DNA of 32,462 nt from Candidatus Amphrikana amoebophyrae (GTDB taxonomy: Bacteria; Chlamydiota; Chlamydiia; Chlamydiales; JACRBE01), in NCBI GenBank assembly GCA_030408475.1, contig JAUHQG010000034.1, positions 1 to 32,462 of the forward strand. Direction: 5' to 3'. Positions 23,943 to 32,211 of the stretch are shown here, in pieces. The translations under genes and the position numbers were made by a program. Every line of letters begins with the position of its first letter. Position 1 is the stretch's first letter. The notes beneath the pieces were generated by a model. That model made no database searches and had not been told where the DNA came from. It was given only the letters and a program-made list of their open reading frames with translations.

Positions 23943-24308
23943 ATGTATCAGTATTTAAAGAAAAGAAGAGATCTACGCAAAAAGCGCGCTCTTAGAGTTA
24001 GAAAGAATGTTAAGGGTACAGCTCTTAAACCTAGACTTTCTGTTTTCAAGTCAAATAAACATTTATTTGCTCAGCTTATTGATGACGTTACAGGCAACAC
24101 TTTAGTTAGTTACGGCACTAGATCAAAAGACGCTGCGCTAGCAGATAAATCTAAGTCTGATGCAGCTAAAGTGATCGGTGCTAAAATAGGTGAATTAGCA
24201 AAAACTAATAATATTGAAACTGTTGTCTTTGATCGCGGTTATTCAAAATATCACGGTGTGATCGCGCACCTTGCAGATGCAGCACGCTCTGCTGGTTTAA
24301 AATTTTAA
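23943..24308 (+). CDS. rplR: 50S ribosomal protein L18
   Basis: L18 carries 5S rRNA into the 50S central protuberance. The 121-residue protein has a basic start (KKRRDLRKKRALRVRKNVKG), RLSVFKSNKHLFAQLIDD, and ends FDRGYSKYHGVIAHLADAAR followed by GLKF, the usual C-terminus. The 27-base gap from rplF has GGAA sites; AGTAGGAATT stands before the ATG. Confidence 0.96.
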   Translation: MYQYLKKRRDLRKKRALRVRKNVKGTALKPRLSVFKSNKHLFAQLIDDVTGNTLVSYGTRSKDAALADKSKSDAAKVIGAKIGELAKTNNIETVVFDRGYSKYHGVIAHLADAARSAGLKF

Positions 24309-24323
24309 GATAGGATTACATCA

Positions 24324-24827
24324 ATGGCTCAAGACAGAAGAAAATCGAAACAGACAGATCAACAAAAAAGCGATTTCGATGAAAAAGTGCTTCACATCAA
24401 TAGATGTTCAAAAACTGTAAAAGGTGGTAAACGTTTTAGCTTTTCAGCTCTAGTTATCGCTGGTGATGGGAAAGGTAGAATTGGCCTTGGTTTCGCTAAA
24501 GCTAACGAAGTGGCAGATGCTATTAAAAAAGCTAGCGAATCAGCTAGAAAAAATCTTGTCTCTTTTGAGAAAGAAGGCACTACTATTCCTCATGAAGTCG
24601 TGACTACTTGGGACGGCGCTAAGGTGTTTTTAAAGCCTGCTAGCGAAGGAACTGGTGTTATTGCTGGTTCTAAAGTTCGTTCAGTTTTAGAAGTAGGTGG
24701 TATCAAGGATGTCGTCGCTAAAAGTATGGGATCTAGTAACCCAATTAACTTAGTTAGAGCTACATTTAAAGCTTTAACAAGTTTGAAAAATCGTAAACAA
24801 GTTCTAGAGCAACTGGGTAGGCTATAA
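24324..24827 (+). CDS. rpsE: 30S ribosomal protein S5
   Basis: S5 shapes the mRNA entry region and influences decoding fidelity. The 167-residue protein has the S5 double-stranded-RNA-binding domain RFSFSALVIAGDGKGRIGLG and the second domain with GTGVIAGSKVRSVLEVGGI and SMGSSNPINLVRATFKAL. Length is as in E. coli. The gene after it is rplO; rpmD (L30), usually between the two, is absent. Confidence 0.97.
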   Translation: MAQDRRKSKQTDQQKSDFDEKVLHINRCSKTVKGGKRFSFSALVIAGDGKGRIGLGFAKANEVADAIKKASESARKNLVSFEKEGTTIPHEVVTTWDGAKVFLKPASEGTGVIAGSKVRSVLEVGGIKDVVAKSMGSSNPINLVRATFKALTSLKNRKQVLEQLGRL

Positions 24828-24828
24828 T

Positions 24829-25284
24829 ATGTCAATTTTAGAAAATTTAAAAAACAGTCATAGAAAATTTCAGGCTCGTAAAAGGCTTGGCCGTGGTATT
24901 GGATCCAATTGGGGAAAAACTGCTGGTCGTGGTCAAAAAGGGCAAAAAGCTCGTTCAGGCTACAAGAGAAGAGCAGGTAATGAAGGTGGTCAACTTCCAC
25001 TTTACCGTAAACTTCCAGTTCGTGGTTTTAGCAACGCTCAATTTATGAAAGATGTCATTATTGTCAACTTTTCTAGAATTTCTAGAGATTATTCTGATGG
25101 CGAAATTGTCAATAGAGACTCTCTCGTTTTAAAAAGAATTATCCCAAAAAACACAAAAGCGCTGATTAAAATCCTGGGACATGGCAAACTCGACAAAAAA
25201 GTTGAGATGCACGTCAATGCCTTTTCTAAAAGTGCCCAAGAGCACCTTGAGAAACAGAAATTGACTTTTAGCATTGTCAAGTAG
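24829..25284 (+). CDS. rplO: 50S ribosomal protein L15
   Basis: L15 is a late-assembling protein in the middle of the 50S subunit. The 151-residue protein opens with the Gly- and basic-rich extension RLGRGIGSNWGKTAGRGQKG and has GGQLPLYRKLPVRGF, both family hallmarks. Its ATG is 1 base after the rpsE stop, which implies coupled translation. Confidence 0.96.
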   Translation: MSILENLKNSHRKFQARKRLGRGIGSNWGKTAGRGQKGQKARSGYKRRAGNEGGQLPLYRKLPVRGFSNAQFMKDVIIVNFSRISRDYSDGEIVNRDSLVLKRIIPKNTKALIKILGHGKLDKKVEMHVNAFSKSAQEHLEKQKLTFSIVK

Positions 25285-25309
25285 TCTAATCCCAACCTGA
25301 GTGCAATCG

Positions 25310-26683
25310 ATGTTAGAGAAACTAAAACAAATATTTTCACTTCAAGATTTGAAGTCTAAAATACTCTTCACTTTATTAATGTTAGTTCTATGTAGAATTG
25401 GTGCATATATACCTGTTCCTGGAATTAACGGCGAAGAAGCTGTTAGAGTCTTTCAATCTGCTGTTGGCGGAGGCCAAAACCTTTTCCAATTAGTCGATAT
25501 TTTCTCTGGCGGCGCTTTTGCCCAAATGACAATCATTGCACTCGGTGTTATGCCTTACATTACAGCTTCTATTATACTACAAGTTCTTATGGCTGTTATC
25601 CCTTCTCTTCAAAGAGATATGAAGGAAAATCCTGAACTCGGTAAAAAGAAAGTAGGAAAATGGACCCGTTTACTAACCGTTTTCTTAGCTCTATTTCAAG
25701 CTGCTATGTATGCCAAATATGCACTGAAAATTAATACCTCTACACCAGGTATCATCTTAGATCAAATGCTTACAGTTACCATGTTCGGTTTCCCCATCTT
25801 GTTCTTTTTAGTCATGATGTTTGCTATGGCCACGGGTACTATATTACTTATGTGGATCGGTGAACAAATTACTGAAAGAGGTATCGGCAATGGTATCAGC
25901 TTAATCATTACTGTGGGTATCGTAGCTTCTTTACCAAGAACTATGGGCTCCATTGTAAGACAACTTAATTTAGAATCTCAAGAGCCAGGACAACTCTCTT
26001 TTACTTCTCTTGTCCTTCTCCTCAGTGTCTTCGTCATTATTATTGTTGGCACGATTCTTATCATTCAAGGTCAAAGACGCATTCCTCTCCAATATGCTAG
26101 ACGTGTTGTCGGTAGACACGAAACTCAAGGCGGAAATGCTCATATTCCTTTAAAAATTAATTATGCAGGCGTGATACCCGTTATCTTCGCATCATCCCTG
26201 CTCATGTTCCCTGCTACTGTGGCCCAATTCTTTGGTTCCACTAGCTGGCTCGGTCAAATTGCTCTAGCTTTGAGCCCTGGAAGTTGGACTTATACGGCTA
26301 TCTACGTTCTCCTTATCATGTTCTTCACCTACTTTTGGACTGCTACTCAATTTCACCCAGAACAGATCGCCTCAGATATGAAACGAAATGGTGCTTTTAT
26401 TCCTGGCATTCGTCAGGGCAAGCCAACTCAAGATTTTCTTGAGTATACTATGAACAGAATTACCTTTGTTGGTGCTGCTTTCTTAGCCCTCATTGCTATT
26501 TTACCCTCATTAGTCGGTAGAATGCTCAATGTAGACGCCTCGATAAGCCACTTCTTCGGCGGTACTTCTTTGCTCATTTTAGTCGGAGTTGTCCTCGATA
26601 CTATGAAACAGGTCGAATCGCACCTAATTATGAAACGATACGATGGATTTATGACAAAAAAGAAAGTTAGAGCCAGAATTTAG
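25310..26683 (+). CDS. secY: Preprotein translocase channel subunit SecY
   Basis: SecY forms the channel of the Sec translocon that exports the signal-peptide proteins listed here, among others. The 457-residue protein has ten predicted membrane helices, the plug-side start RIGAYIPVPGI (about residues 25-35), the cytoplasmic loop QRRIPLQYARRVVGR (about 255-270) used in ribosome and SecA binding, and RQGKPTQDFLEYTMNRI in the second large loop. ATG 25310 is preferred to GTG 25301; both are near the weak site GAGTG. After secY most bacteria have adk and map or infA-rpmJ; here a 72-base gap leads directly to rpsM. Confidence 0.97.
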   Translation: MLEKLKQIFSLQDLKSKILFTLLMLVLCRIGAYIPVPGINGEEAVRVFQSAVGGGQNLFQLVDIFSGGAFAQMTIIALGVMPYITASIILQVLMAVIPSLQRDMKENPELGKKKVGKWTRLLTVFLALFQAAMYAKYALKINTSTPGIILDQMLTVTMFGFPILFFLVMMFAMATGTILLMWIGEQITERGIGNGISLIITVGIVASLPRTMGSIVRQLNLESQEPGQLSFTSLVLLLSVFVIIIVGTILIIQGQRRIPLQYARRVVGRHETQGGNAHIPLKINYAGVIPVIFASSLLMFPATVAQFFGSTSWLGQIALALSPGSWTYTAIYVLLIMFFTYFWTATQFHPEQIASDMKRNGAFIPGIRQGKPTQDFLEYTMNRITFVGAAFLALIAILPSLVGRMLNVDASISHFFGGTSLLILVGVVLDTMKQVESHLIMKRYDGFMTKKKVRARI

Positions 26684-26695
26684 ATTCAAATGCTG

Positions 26696-26724
26696 TTGCT
26701 TTCTTTATTAAGAAATGTTATATT
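26696..26724 (+). promoter_or_regulatory. Internal promoter before rpsM-rpsK-rpoA-rplQ
   Basis: TTGCTT (26696-26701) and TATATT (26719-26724) are 17 bases apart in the only long gap (72 bases) of the ribosomal run, between secY and rpsM. It would start transcription near 26731 and give separate control of S13, S11, the RNA polymerase alpha subunit and L17. Confidence 0.5.
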
Positions 26725-26755
26725 TCATTAGCTATAAATAGACAAGGATTGAAAA

Positions 26756-27124
26756 ATGCCTCGAGTAATCGGGATAGATATTCCAGCAAAAAAGAAATTA
26801 GTTGTTAGCCTTACTTACATCTTTGGCATTGGCCAAGCTGTTGTACAGGAAATTATTCAAAAACTCGCTCTCAACCCTGACATGAAAGCAGGTGACTTGA
26901 CTCAAGAAGAAATTTCTAGAATCAATGCCCTCTTACAGACAGAATACGTTGTTGAAGGGGATTTGAGAAGACAAGTTCAAAACAACATTAAAAGATTAAT
27001 CAGCATTAATTGCTACAGAGGTATCAGACACAGATCTAACCTCCCAGTTAGAGGACAGCGCACATCTACAAATGCACGTACTCGTAAAGGTAAAAAGAAA
27101 ACTGTAGCTAATAAGAAGAAATAA
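26756..27124 (+). CDS. rpsM: 30S ribosomal protein S13
   Basis: S13 contacts P-site tRNA and the 50S subunit. The 122-residue protein has the helix-two-turn-helix region with RVIGIDIPAKKKLVVSLTYI and FGIGQA near the start, and the C-terminal signature RGIRHRSNLPVRGQRTSTNARTRKG (shown as RGIRH..LPVRGQRT..NARTRKG). ACAAGGATT stands before the ATG. The rpmJ gene that often precedes it is absent. Confidence 0.97.
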   Translation: MPRVIGIDIPAKKKLVVSLTYIFGIGQAVVQEIIQKLALNPDMKAGDLTQEEISRINALLQTEYVVEGDLRRQVQNNIKRLISINCYRGIRHRSNLPVRGQRTSTNARTRKGKKKTVANKKK

Positions 27125-27149
27125 GAGATAAGTTTTAAGGAGAGTCACT

Positions 27150-27569
27150 TTGGCTAAAAAATCCGATAAGAAACCGATGGTTAAAAAACCACCTGTTAAA
27201 GCAAAGAAAAAAGCTCAACGCTCTTTTCCAATAGGAGTTGTTCATGTAAAGTCAACTTTTAATAACACCATCGTTTCCATTACCGACTTGTCAGGCAACT
27301 TAGTTGCTTGGGGGTCTGCAGGTAAATCTAACTTCTCTGGCTCTCGTAAGTCTTCTGCTTTCGCCGCAACTGTCGCAGCTCAAGACGCTGCTAAAATTGC
27401 TATGGCTATGGGCATGAAAGAAGTTGAAATTAATTTAAAAGGCCCTGGCGCCGGTCGCGAATCTGCTGTTCGCGGTATCCAAAGTTCAGGTCTCATGATT
27501 ACATCTATACGCGATAAAACTCCAATTCCTCACAACGGATGCCGACCTCGCAAAAGAAGACGTGTATAA
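27150..27569 (+). CDS. rpsK: 30S ribosomal protein S11
   Basis: S11 forms part of the mRNA exit platform near the Shine-Dalgarno helix. The 139-residue protein has [19 protein letters not shown], the [12 protein letters not shown] loop and the C-terminal [12 protein letters not shown], all canonical. The start codon is TTG (27150), unusual for a highly expressed gene; it is supported by AAGGAGAG (27137-27144), one of the best ribosome binding sites in the operon. No ATG lies nearby in frame. rpsD, which usually follows, is not here. Confidence 0.97.
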   Translation: MAKKSDKKPMVKKPPVKAKKKAQRSFPIGVVHVKSTFNNTIVSITDLSGNLVAWGSAGKSNFSGSRKSSAFAATVAAQDAAKIAMAMGMKEVEINLKGPGAGRESAVRGIQSSGLMITSIRDKTPIPHNGCRPRKRRRV

Positions 27570-27617
27570 TTTTATCATGATTAACAAGAAAATTTTAAAT
27601 CTCATGGGAGATCAGAT

Positions 27618-28715
27618 ATGGGAATAAGGTACGGCAAATTTGAATTGCCTACTTCAATTAAAGTTGAAGAGGGAGAAGAAGGTACTTTTTCTGCCAGATT
27701 CATCGCGGAACCTCTTGAAAAAGGATTCGGGCACACTCTAGGCAACTCAATGCGTAGAATTATGCTCAATGCTTTAGAAGCTCCAGCGATTATTTCTGTC
27801 AAAATCGAAGGCATTTCTCACGAATATATGGCCGTCGAAGGTATCAGCGAAGATATGACCCACATCGTTTTGAATTTAAAAGGTGCTCTCTTAAGAAAGC
27901 TCCCTTTAGAAGATGAACAAAATTCTCGTGGGGTAAAGCATCTTAAGAAAACTGTTGAAGTTACTCAAGAAATGCTCGACGCAGGCGGTGGACAGTACAT
28001 CGTAACTATGAAAGATGTTATTGATGACTCTAATTTAGAAATCGTTAATCCAGATGCCAAAGTTTTTACTGCTTCAGCTACTATGACTCGTAGAGTTGAT
28101 TTGAAGGTCGCTATTGGTAGAGGATATGTCCCATCTGAAAGACATATTATCGAAGATAAAGTTAACGATGAAATTGCTATCGATTCTATTTTTTCTCCAG
28201 TAAGAATTGTTAATTACTTTGTAGAAAACACTCGGGTTGGTCGTGATACTGATTTTGATAGACTCGTTTTAGAAGTTCAAACTGATGGTAGAGTTACTGC
28301 TCAAGAGGCACTTTCTTTTGCTACTCAAATTGGTATTATGCACTTCAATGTTTTTGAAGAACTTAAATTCCAAAAAATTACTTTTGAAGCCGAAGAAGAT
28401 GAAGCTCCTTCTGATCGCGATGTGATCATGAATAAACTTTGTCTCAGAATTAATGAAATTGAACTCTCTGTTCGTTCCACTAATTGCCTTCAACAAGCTA
28501 ACATAGAAACTATTGCTGAACTCGTCATTATGCCTGAATCTGATATGCTCAGATTTAGAAATTTCGGAAAGAAATCTCTTAACGAAATTAAAGCAAAGTT
28601 AGATGAAATGAGCCTTCACCTTGGTATGGATTTATCAAAATATGGCATCAATAAAGATAACGTCCACGATGCTATGCAAGAATTTCAAAACGAAAAATTA
28701 GGTAAGGAAGTATGA
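27618..28715 (+). CDS. rpoA: RNA polymerase alpha subunit
   Basis: Alpha dimerises to nucleate RNA polymerase and its C-terminal domain contacts promoter UP elements and activators. The 365-residue protein has the N-terminal motif [15 protein letters not shown] (about residues 36-50) and a C-terminal helix-hairpin-helix domain with [14 protein letters not shown] (about 273-286, including the UP-element Arg equivalent to E. coli R265) and [13 protein letters not shown]. It is about 35 residues longer than E. coli alpha, mostly in the linker between the domains. GGGAG precedes the ATG. The stop overlaps the rplQ ATG by 4 bases. Confidence 0.97.
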   Translation: MGIRYGKFELPTSIKVEEGEEGTFSARFIAEPLEKGFGHTLGNSMRRIMLNALEAPAIISVKIEGISHEYMAVEGISEDMTHIVLNLKGALLRKLPLEDEQNSRGVKHLKKTVEVTQEMLDAGGGQYIVTMKDVIDDSNLEIVNPDAKVFTASATMTRRVDLKVAIGRGYVPSERHIIEDKVNDEIAIDSIFSPVRIVNYFVENTRVGRDTDFDRLVLEVQTDGRVTAQEALSFATQIGIMHFNVFEELKFQKITFEAEEDEAPSDRDVIMNKLCLRINEIELSVRSTNCLQQANIETIAELVIMPESDMLRFRNFGKKSLNEIKAKLDEMSLHLGMDLSKYGINKDNVHDAMQEFQNEKLGKEV

Positions 28716-29143
28716 GACATCAAAAAAATACATTCAAACTAGGTCGAGATGCTTCTCATAGACGTTGTTTAGTAGCCAATATGCTAAAATCACTCATCGT
28801 TAAAGGACAAATCGAAACTACTATTACTAAAGCTAAAGTTATTAAAAGACATGCTGATCAAATGGTAACATTAGCTAAAAAAAATACTCTTGCTACTCGT
28901 AGAAAAGCTATTGGTGAACTCATGATTCGCCACAACACTTTAACTACTAAAGAAACTAGAGCAGCTAAAAAAGACGGTGACACTTCTGCTTACAATGATG
29001 ATCGTAAGGTTATCAATATCTTATTCGATGATCTCGGAAAAAGATTTGAAAAGCGCCAAGGTGGTTACACTCGTATTATTAGACTCGGTAATCGCGTTGG
29101 TGACGGTGCTGAAAAATGTCTAATTCAATATTTAGAAGCATAA
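28712..29143 (+). CDS. rplQ: 50S ribosomal protein L17
   Basis: L17 lies near the tunnel exit. The 143-residue protein starts [19 protein letters not shown] and [20 protein letters not shown], both family signatures, and ends [20 protein letters not shown] roughly 16-residue insert relative to E. coli L17 lies after the second helix (near [14 protein letters not shown]). The ATGA overlap with rpoA suggests coupling. It is the last gene before the terminator at 29167. Confidence 0.97.
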   Translation: MRHQKNTFKLGRDASHRRCLVANMLKSLIVKGQIETTITKAKVIKRHADQMVTLAKKNTLATRRKAIGELMIRHNTLTTKETRAAKKDGDTSAYNDDRKVINILFDDLGKRFEKRQGGYTRIIRLGNRVGDGAEKCLIQYLEA

Positions 29144-29166
29144 ATTTACTTCTATTTCTTATTTTT

Positions 29167-29198
29167 AAAACCCTTTGTTAATGCAAAGGGTTTTTTTT
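29167..29198 (+). terminator. Intrinsic terminator of the ribosomal operon
   Basis: An 11-bp stem formed by AAAACCCTTTG (29167-29177) and CAAAGGGTTTT (29184-29194) with loop TTAATG is followed by a run of T (29191-29198). It lies 23 bases after rplQ and is the clearest terminator in the window. Confidence 0.9.
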
Positions 29199-29199
29199 A

Positions 29200-29228
29200 T
29201 TTACTTCTCTTCTCCTCTCAACTATCAT
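29200..29228 (+). promoter_or_regulatory. Possible gap promoter
   Basis: TTTACT (29200-29205) and TATCAT (29223-29228) are 17 bases apart, directly after the terminator T-run and 36 bases before the gap start. The -10 matches five of six positions; the spacer is a pyrimidine run. Confidence 0.4.
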
Positions 29229-29264
29229 CACACTCATATTAATCAAGTAGGAGGTTTATTCCTT

Positions 29265-30272
29265 ATGACTCTTCGTATCGCTATAAATGGATTCGGCAGA
29301 ATTGGCAGATCTGTCTTCCGTATTCTTTCAAAATGTTCCCATGTCGAAATTGTTGCCATAAATGACTTATTAAATCCCGAAGCTCTTGCTTATCTTCTCA
29401 TTCACGATTCTGTTCATGGCAGATTTGATAAAAAAGTAGAGGTTAAGGGCAATTCTTTAGTCGTCGATAATAAAGAAACTTTAATTGTTGCTGAAACTGA
29501 TCCCCTTAATCTTCCTTGGAAAGCTCACAACATCGATTATGTTATCGAATCTACTGGTAGATTTACAGACCTAGAATCAGCTTCTAAGCATATTACTGCT
29601 GGCGCTAAAAAAGTTGTTATTTCTGCACCTGCTAAAGGTGGCGTTCCTCACTTTGTCATGGGCGTGAATCATAAACAATATGATCCGTTAAAAGATCATG
29701 TAGTTTCTAACGCTTCTTGTACCACTAATTGCTTAGCTCCCATTACTAAAGTTTTACTTGATAACTTTGGTATTGAAGAGGGATTGATGACCACTTGTCA
29801 TGCTGTAACGGCTACTCAATCCATTGTAGATTCTCCTTCAAAAAAAGATTTTAGAGGAGGGCGCTCTTCTTTAGCCAATATCATTCCAGCAAGCACTGGC
29901 GCTGCCAAAGCAGTGGCACTTTGTATCCCTGAAGTTGTAGGAAAATTGACTGGTATGGCTTTGCGAGTTCCTGTAATTGATGTTTCTGTCGTAGATTTAA
30001 CTGTTAAGCTGACACAATCTACAGATTATGATAAAATATGTGAAGCTATGAAATCAGCCTCTGAAGGCGAGTTAAAAGGAGTACTTGGCTATACCGAAGA
30101 AATGGTCGTTTCGACCGATTTTATTGGTGATCCACGCTCTTCGATCTTCGATAGACACGCTGGTATCGCTTTAAATGATAAATTTTTTAAAGTGATTTCA
30201 TGGTATGATAATGAAATAGGATATGCCCATCGCATTTGCGATCTTGTGAAATATATGGCATGTGATAATTAA
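29265..30272 (+). CDS. gapA: Glyceraldehyde-3-phosphate dehydrogenase
   Basis: GapA oxidises glyceraldehyde 3-phosphate with NAD in glycolysis. The 335-residue protein has the nucleotide-binding INGFGRIGR (7-15), D34 at the end of the second strand (favouring NAD), the catalytic C152 in SNASCTTNC and H179 in [10 protein letters not shown], and [15 protein letters not shown] chose ATG 29265, with AGGAGG 9 bases upstream. The longer frame from 29175 would start inside the terminator and is rejected. Gap after L17 is the chlamydial order. Confidence 0.97.
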   Translation: MTLRIAINGFGRIGRSVFRILSKCSHVEIVAINDLLNPEALAYLLIHDSVHGRFDKKVEVKGNSLVVDNKETLIVAETDPLNLPWKAHNIDYVIESTGRFTDLESASKHITAGAKKVVISAPAKGGVPHFVMGVNHKQYDPLKDHVVSNASCTTNCLAPITKVLLDNFGIEEGLMTTCHAVTATQSIVDSPSKKDFRGGRSSLANIIPASTGAAKAVALCIPEVVGKLTGMALRVPVIDVSVVDLTVKLTQSTDYDKICEAMKSASEGELKGVLGYTEEMVVSTDFIGDPRSSIFDRHAGIALNDKFFKVISWYDNEIGYAHRICDLVKYMACDN

Positions 30273-30292
30273 CCTTAACCCGGGATGAAACC

Positions 30293-31255
30293 GTGAATTT
30301 TACACGAGAACCAATCATCGAAACGATCATCACTCCTAAAGATGGGTTCAAGCTCGTGGTTACTAATAGCAAAGGAAATGGCGACGAGTATTCAGTGGAT
30401 GCTTTGGAAGTCGTTTCTTTTGGAGATGCGATTTTTTATCGCTCATTTGAAAAACCGAAGGCCTTCTTACTTCCTGTTTCTGACTTCGAAGTTATCGAAG
30501 TAAGAGAAACAAGAGTTGCCCTCAAAAACGTTTCGATTGATAAAACAATCAAAATCGCTGGTGGCAAAGATGCTTCTAAATCTGCGGATTCTAAAAAGAA
30601 TCAAGAAGAGTCTTCTAAGAAAAAGAAAACCAGAAAAAAGAAACCTCAAGACAAACCTCAAGACAAACCTCAGGAGAAACTTCAGGAGAAATCACAGGAT
30701 AAGTCCAATGATAAACCTCAGGAAAAAGCTCAAGATAATAACAAGGAGAAATCCTCAGAAAAGTCTAATGAGAGAGAGTCAAAGGATCAACTAGATGCTA
30801 AAAATAATAGCAGAAAGCACTCTCATATGAGAAGCAAATCTAGTTTTGATAATAACTCTAATAAAGAAGGTATTACTCATGTGAGAACTCTAATTCCTCC
30901 TCCAACTACTCTTATTTCGGAAACTATAAGCCGTTATAAGCCAGCAGATGAAGCAGGAGAAATTGGCGGTGTTAAAGTGGTCAGCTCTGACAAAGTTGAA
31001 AACAAACCACTACCAAAGAGTACAAATCATGAGACTAGTGCTCCTTCAGCTCTTGACCCAATATGGATGGACGATATCCAAGAGAGTGAACAAAATAATG
31101 AACTTAAAGAGGAAAGATTTTCTAAAGAGCCCATTATTTTAGCCCCTCCACCAATCGTAGATGAACCCATCGGGAAAACACATGCAGAAGAAAGGCTCAA
31201 AGATGAACCTGATACTGCTAAAACTGTTTCCGAATTAGTTGATGATCAAAAATAA
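30293..31255 (+). CDS. Hypothetical protein with a 12-base tandem repeat (CT504-like position)
   Basis: The 320-residue protein has three parts. Residues 1-about 95 form a probable folded beta-rich domain (EPIIETIITPKDGFKLVVT, then VSFGDAIFYRSFEKPKAFLLPVSDF). Residues about 96-170 are extremely rich in Lys, Gln, Asp, Glu and Ser, with the 11-unit four-residue repeat described separately. The last 110 residues hold two proline patches (LIPPPTT and LAPPPIV) in an otherwise polar, likely disordered tail. It starts with GTG at 30293, close after gap and probably in its transcript. A hypothetical gene (CT504) also follows gapA in C. trachomatis. No signal peptide or membrane segment. I do not know its function; the lysine-rich part could bind nucleic acid or membranes. 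Confidence 0.65.
   Translation: MNFTREPIIETIITPKDGFKLVVTNSKGNGDEYSVDALEVVSFGDAIFYRSFEKPKAFLLPVSDFEVIEVRETRVALKNVSIDKTIKIAGGKDASKSADSKKNQEESSKKKKTRKKKPQDKPQDKPQEKLQEKSQDKSNDKPQEKAQDNNKEKSSEKSNERESKDQLDAKNNSRKHSHMRSKSSFDNNSNKEGITHVRTLIPPPTTLISETISRYKPADEAGEIGGVKVVSSDKVENKPLPKSTNHETSAPSALDPIWMDDIQESEQNNELKEERFSKEPIILAPPPIVDEPIGKTHAEERLKDEPDTAKTVSELVDDQK
30644..30775 (+). repeat. Eleven-unit 12-base tandem repeat inside a gene
   Basis: In reading frame from the Pro codon at 30644, eleven successive 12-base units encode variations of (P/S/A/L)-(Q/N)-(D/E)-K. The first two units (CCTCAAGACAAA) are identical and the rest degrade progressively. The repeat period is a multiple of 3, so changes in copy number would keep the frame and vary the length of a charged linker. 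Confidence 0.85.
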
Positions 31256-31256
31256 G

Positions 31257-31288
31257 TTTTAGGTGTACTATTAGTGCACCTAAAATTT
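31257..31288 (+). terminator. Probable terminator after the CT504-like gene
   Basis: A 12-bp stem (TTTTAGGTGTAC, 31257-31268, with GTGCACCTAAAA, 31274-31285, one G-T pair) and loop TATTA starts 2 bases after the stop codon. It ends in a short T3. The A/T-flanked palindrome could terminate transcription in either direction. It lies over the GTG at 31274, which argues against that codon as the next gene's start. Confidence 0.6.
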
Positions 31289-31297
31289 CATGTGCTT

Positions 31298-32191
31298 ATG
31301 ATTATAAACGAACTTTTTGTTAAAAATTTAATTTCCACTCAATTTCCTCAATGGAAATATCTACCTATCAATAGTGTCAAATCGTCTGGATGGGACAATA
31401 AAACTTTTCATCTCGGTGATCAAATGATAGTTCGACTTCCATCAGCTCTTGAATATGCTCCCCAAATTAAGAAAGAGTATTATTGGCTCCCAAAATTAGA
31501 CTCCAACTTGCCCCTTTTAATTCCCACTCCTGTCGCTTTAGGTCAACCAGATGATACTTATCCATGGCACTGGGCTATCTATCAATGGATTGAAGGGGAA
31601 CAAGCTCATTACGATAATATTGATAACCTCTCAGATTTTGCAGGCCAATTGGCTAACTTTTTACGTCACTTACAATCAATAGAATCAATTGATGGACCAA
31701 AGGCAGGTGCAGATAACTTTTATAGAGGAGGGGATATCGCTATATATTCTGAGCAAGTTATAAATGCTCTTGATATTCTAAATGATAAAGTGGATCGCAA
31801 TACCATTATCAAACTTTGGGAATTAGCTATAAAAACAGCTTGGACAGGTAAGAGAGTTTGGGTTCACGGTGATATTAGCTGTGGTAACCTCTTAGTGCAT
31901 AATGGCAAGTTGCACGCTGTCATCGATTTTGGCCTCCTCTCTGTTGGTGATCCTGCTTGTGATCTCACAATCGCTTGGACTTTTTTTGATGAAAAAAGTA
32001 GGCGCGATTTTTTTAATGAACTTGCTTTAGGTAGTGATACTCAGTTGCGCTCAGCAGCTTGGGCCCTTTGGAAAGCGTTAATTGTTGCTGCGGATATTTC
32101 ACAGAGTAACAACTTTGAAGCTAAGCGCTGCTTGCATGTTATTGCTGAAGTTGTCTGTTTTATTAAATCTTACTTGAAAAATAATCAGTAA
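31298..32191 (+). CDS. APH/ChoK-like phosphotransferase family protein
   Basis: This 297-residue protein has the kinase-like phosphotransferase fold: the catalytic loop VHGDISCGNLLV (about residues 189-200, catalytic D192) and the metal-binding DFG-like IDFGLLSVGDPACD (about 209-222). The N-lobe has SVKSSGWDNKTFHLGDQMIVRLP; Arg replaces the usual ATP-binding Lys, a common variant in this family. The family includes aminoglycoside and other small-molecule kinases, but sequence alone does not give the substrate; household metabolic kinases are as likely. ATG 31298 is chosen over GTG 31274, which lies in the terminator hairpin; no clear ribosome binding site is seen. No counterpart is known to me here in Chlamydiaceae. 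Confidence 0.8.
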   Translation: MIINELFVKNLISTQFPQWKYLPINSVKSSGWDNKTFHLGDQMIVRLPSALEYAPQIKKEYYWLPKLDSNLPLLIPTPVALGQPDDTYPWHWAIYQWIEGEQAHYDNIDNLSDFAGQLANFLRHLQSIESIDGPKAGADNFYRGGDIAIYSEQVINALDILNDKVDRNTIIKLWELAIKTAWTGKRVWVHGDISCGNLLVHNGKLHAVIDFGLLSVGDPACDLTIAWTFFDEKSRRDFFNELALGSDTQLRSAAWALWKALIVAADISQSNNFEAKRCLHVIAEVVCFIKSYLKNNQ

Positions 32192-32202
32192 TCTAGTTTA
32201 AT
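32174..32202 (+). promoter_or_regulatory. Candidate promoter of tRNA-Leu
   Basis: TTGAAA (32174-32179) and TTTAAT (32197-32202) are 17 bases apart, with five of six matches each. Transcription would begin near 32209, 3 bases before the tRNA. The -35 lies inside the last codons of the preceding gene. Confidence 0.5.
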
Positions 32203-32211
32203 TGATGTTTC

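Noticed and set aside
29175-29264. 30-residue N-terminal extension of GapA
   Set aside because: It would start inside the operon terminator, while ATG 29265 has a perfect AGGAGG site and gives the normal GapA N-terminus.
30516-30794. 92-residue plus-strand frame inside the repeat gene
   Set aside because: A frame-shifted reading of the lysine-rich tandem repeat; the low complexity keeps it open.
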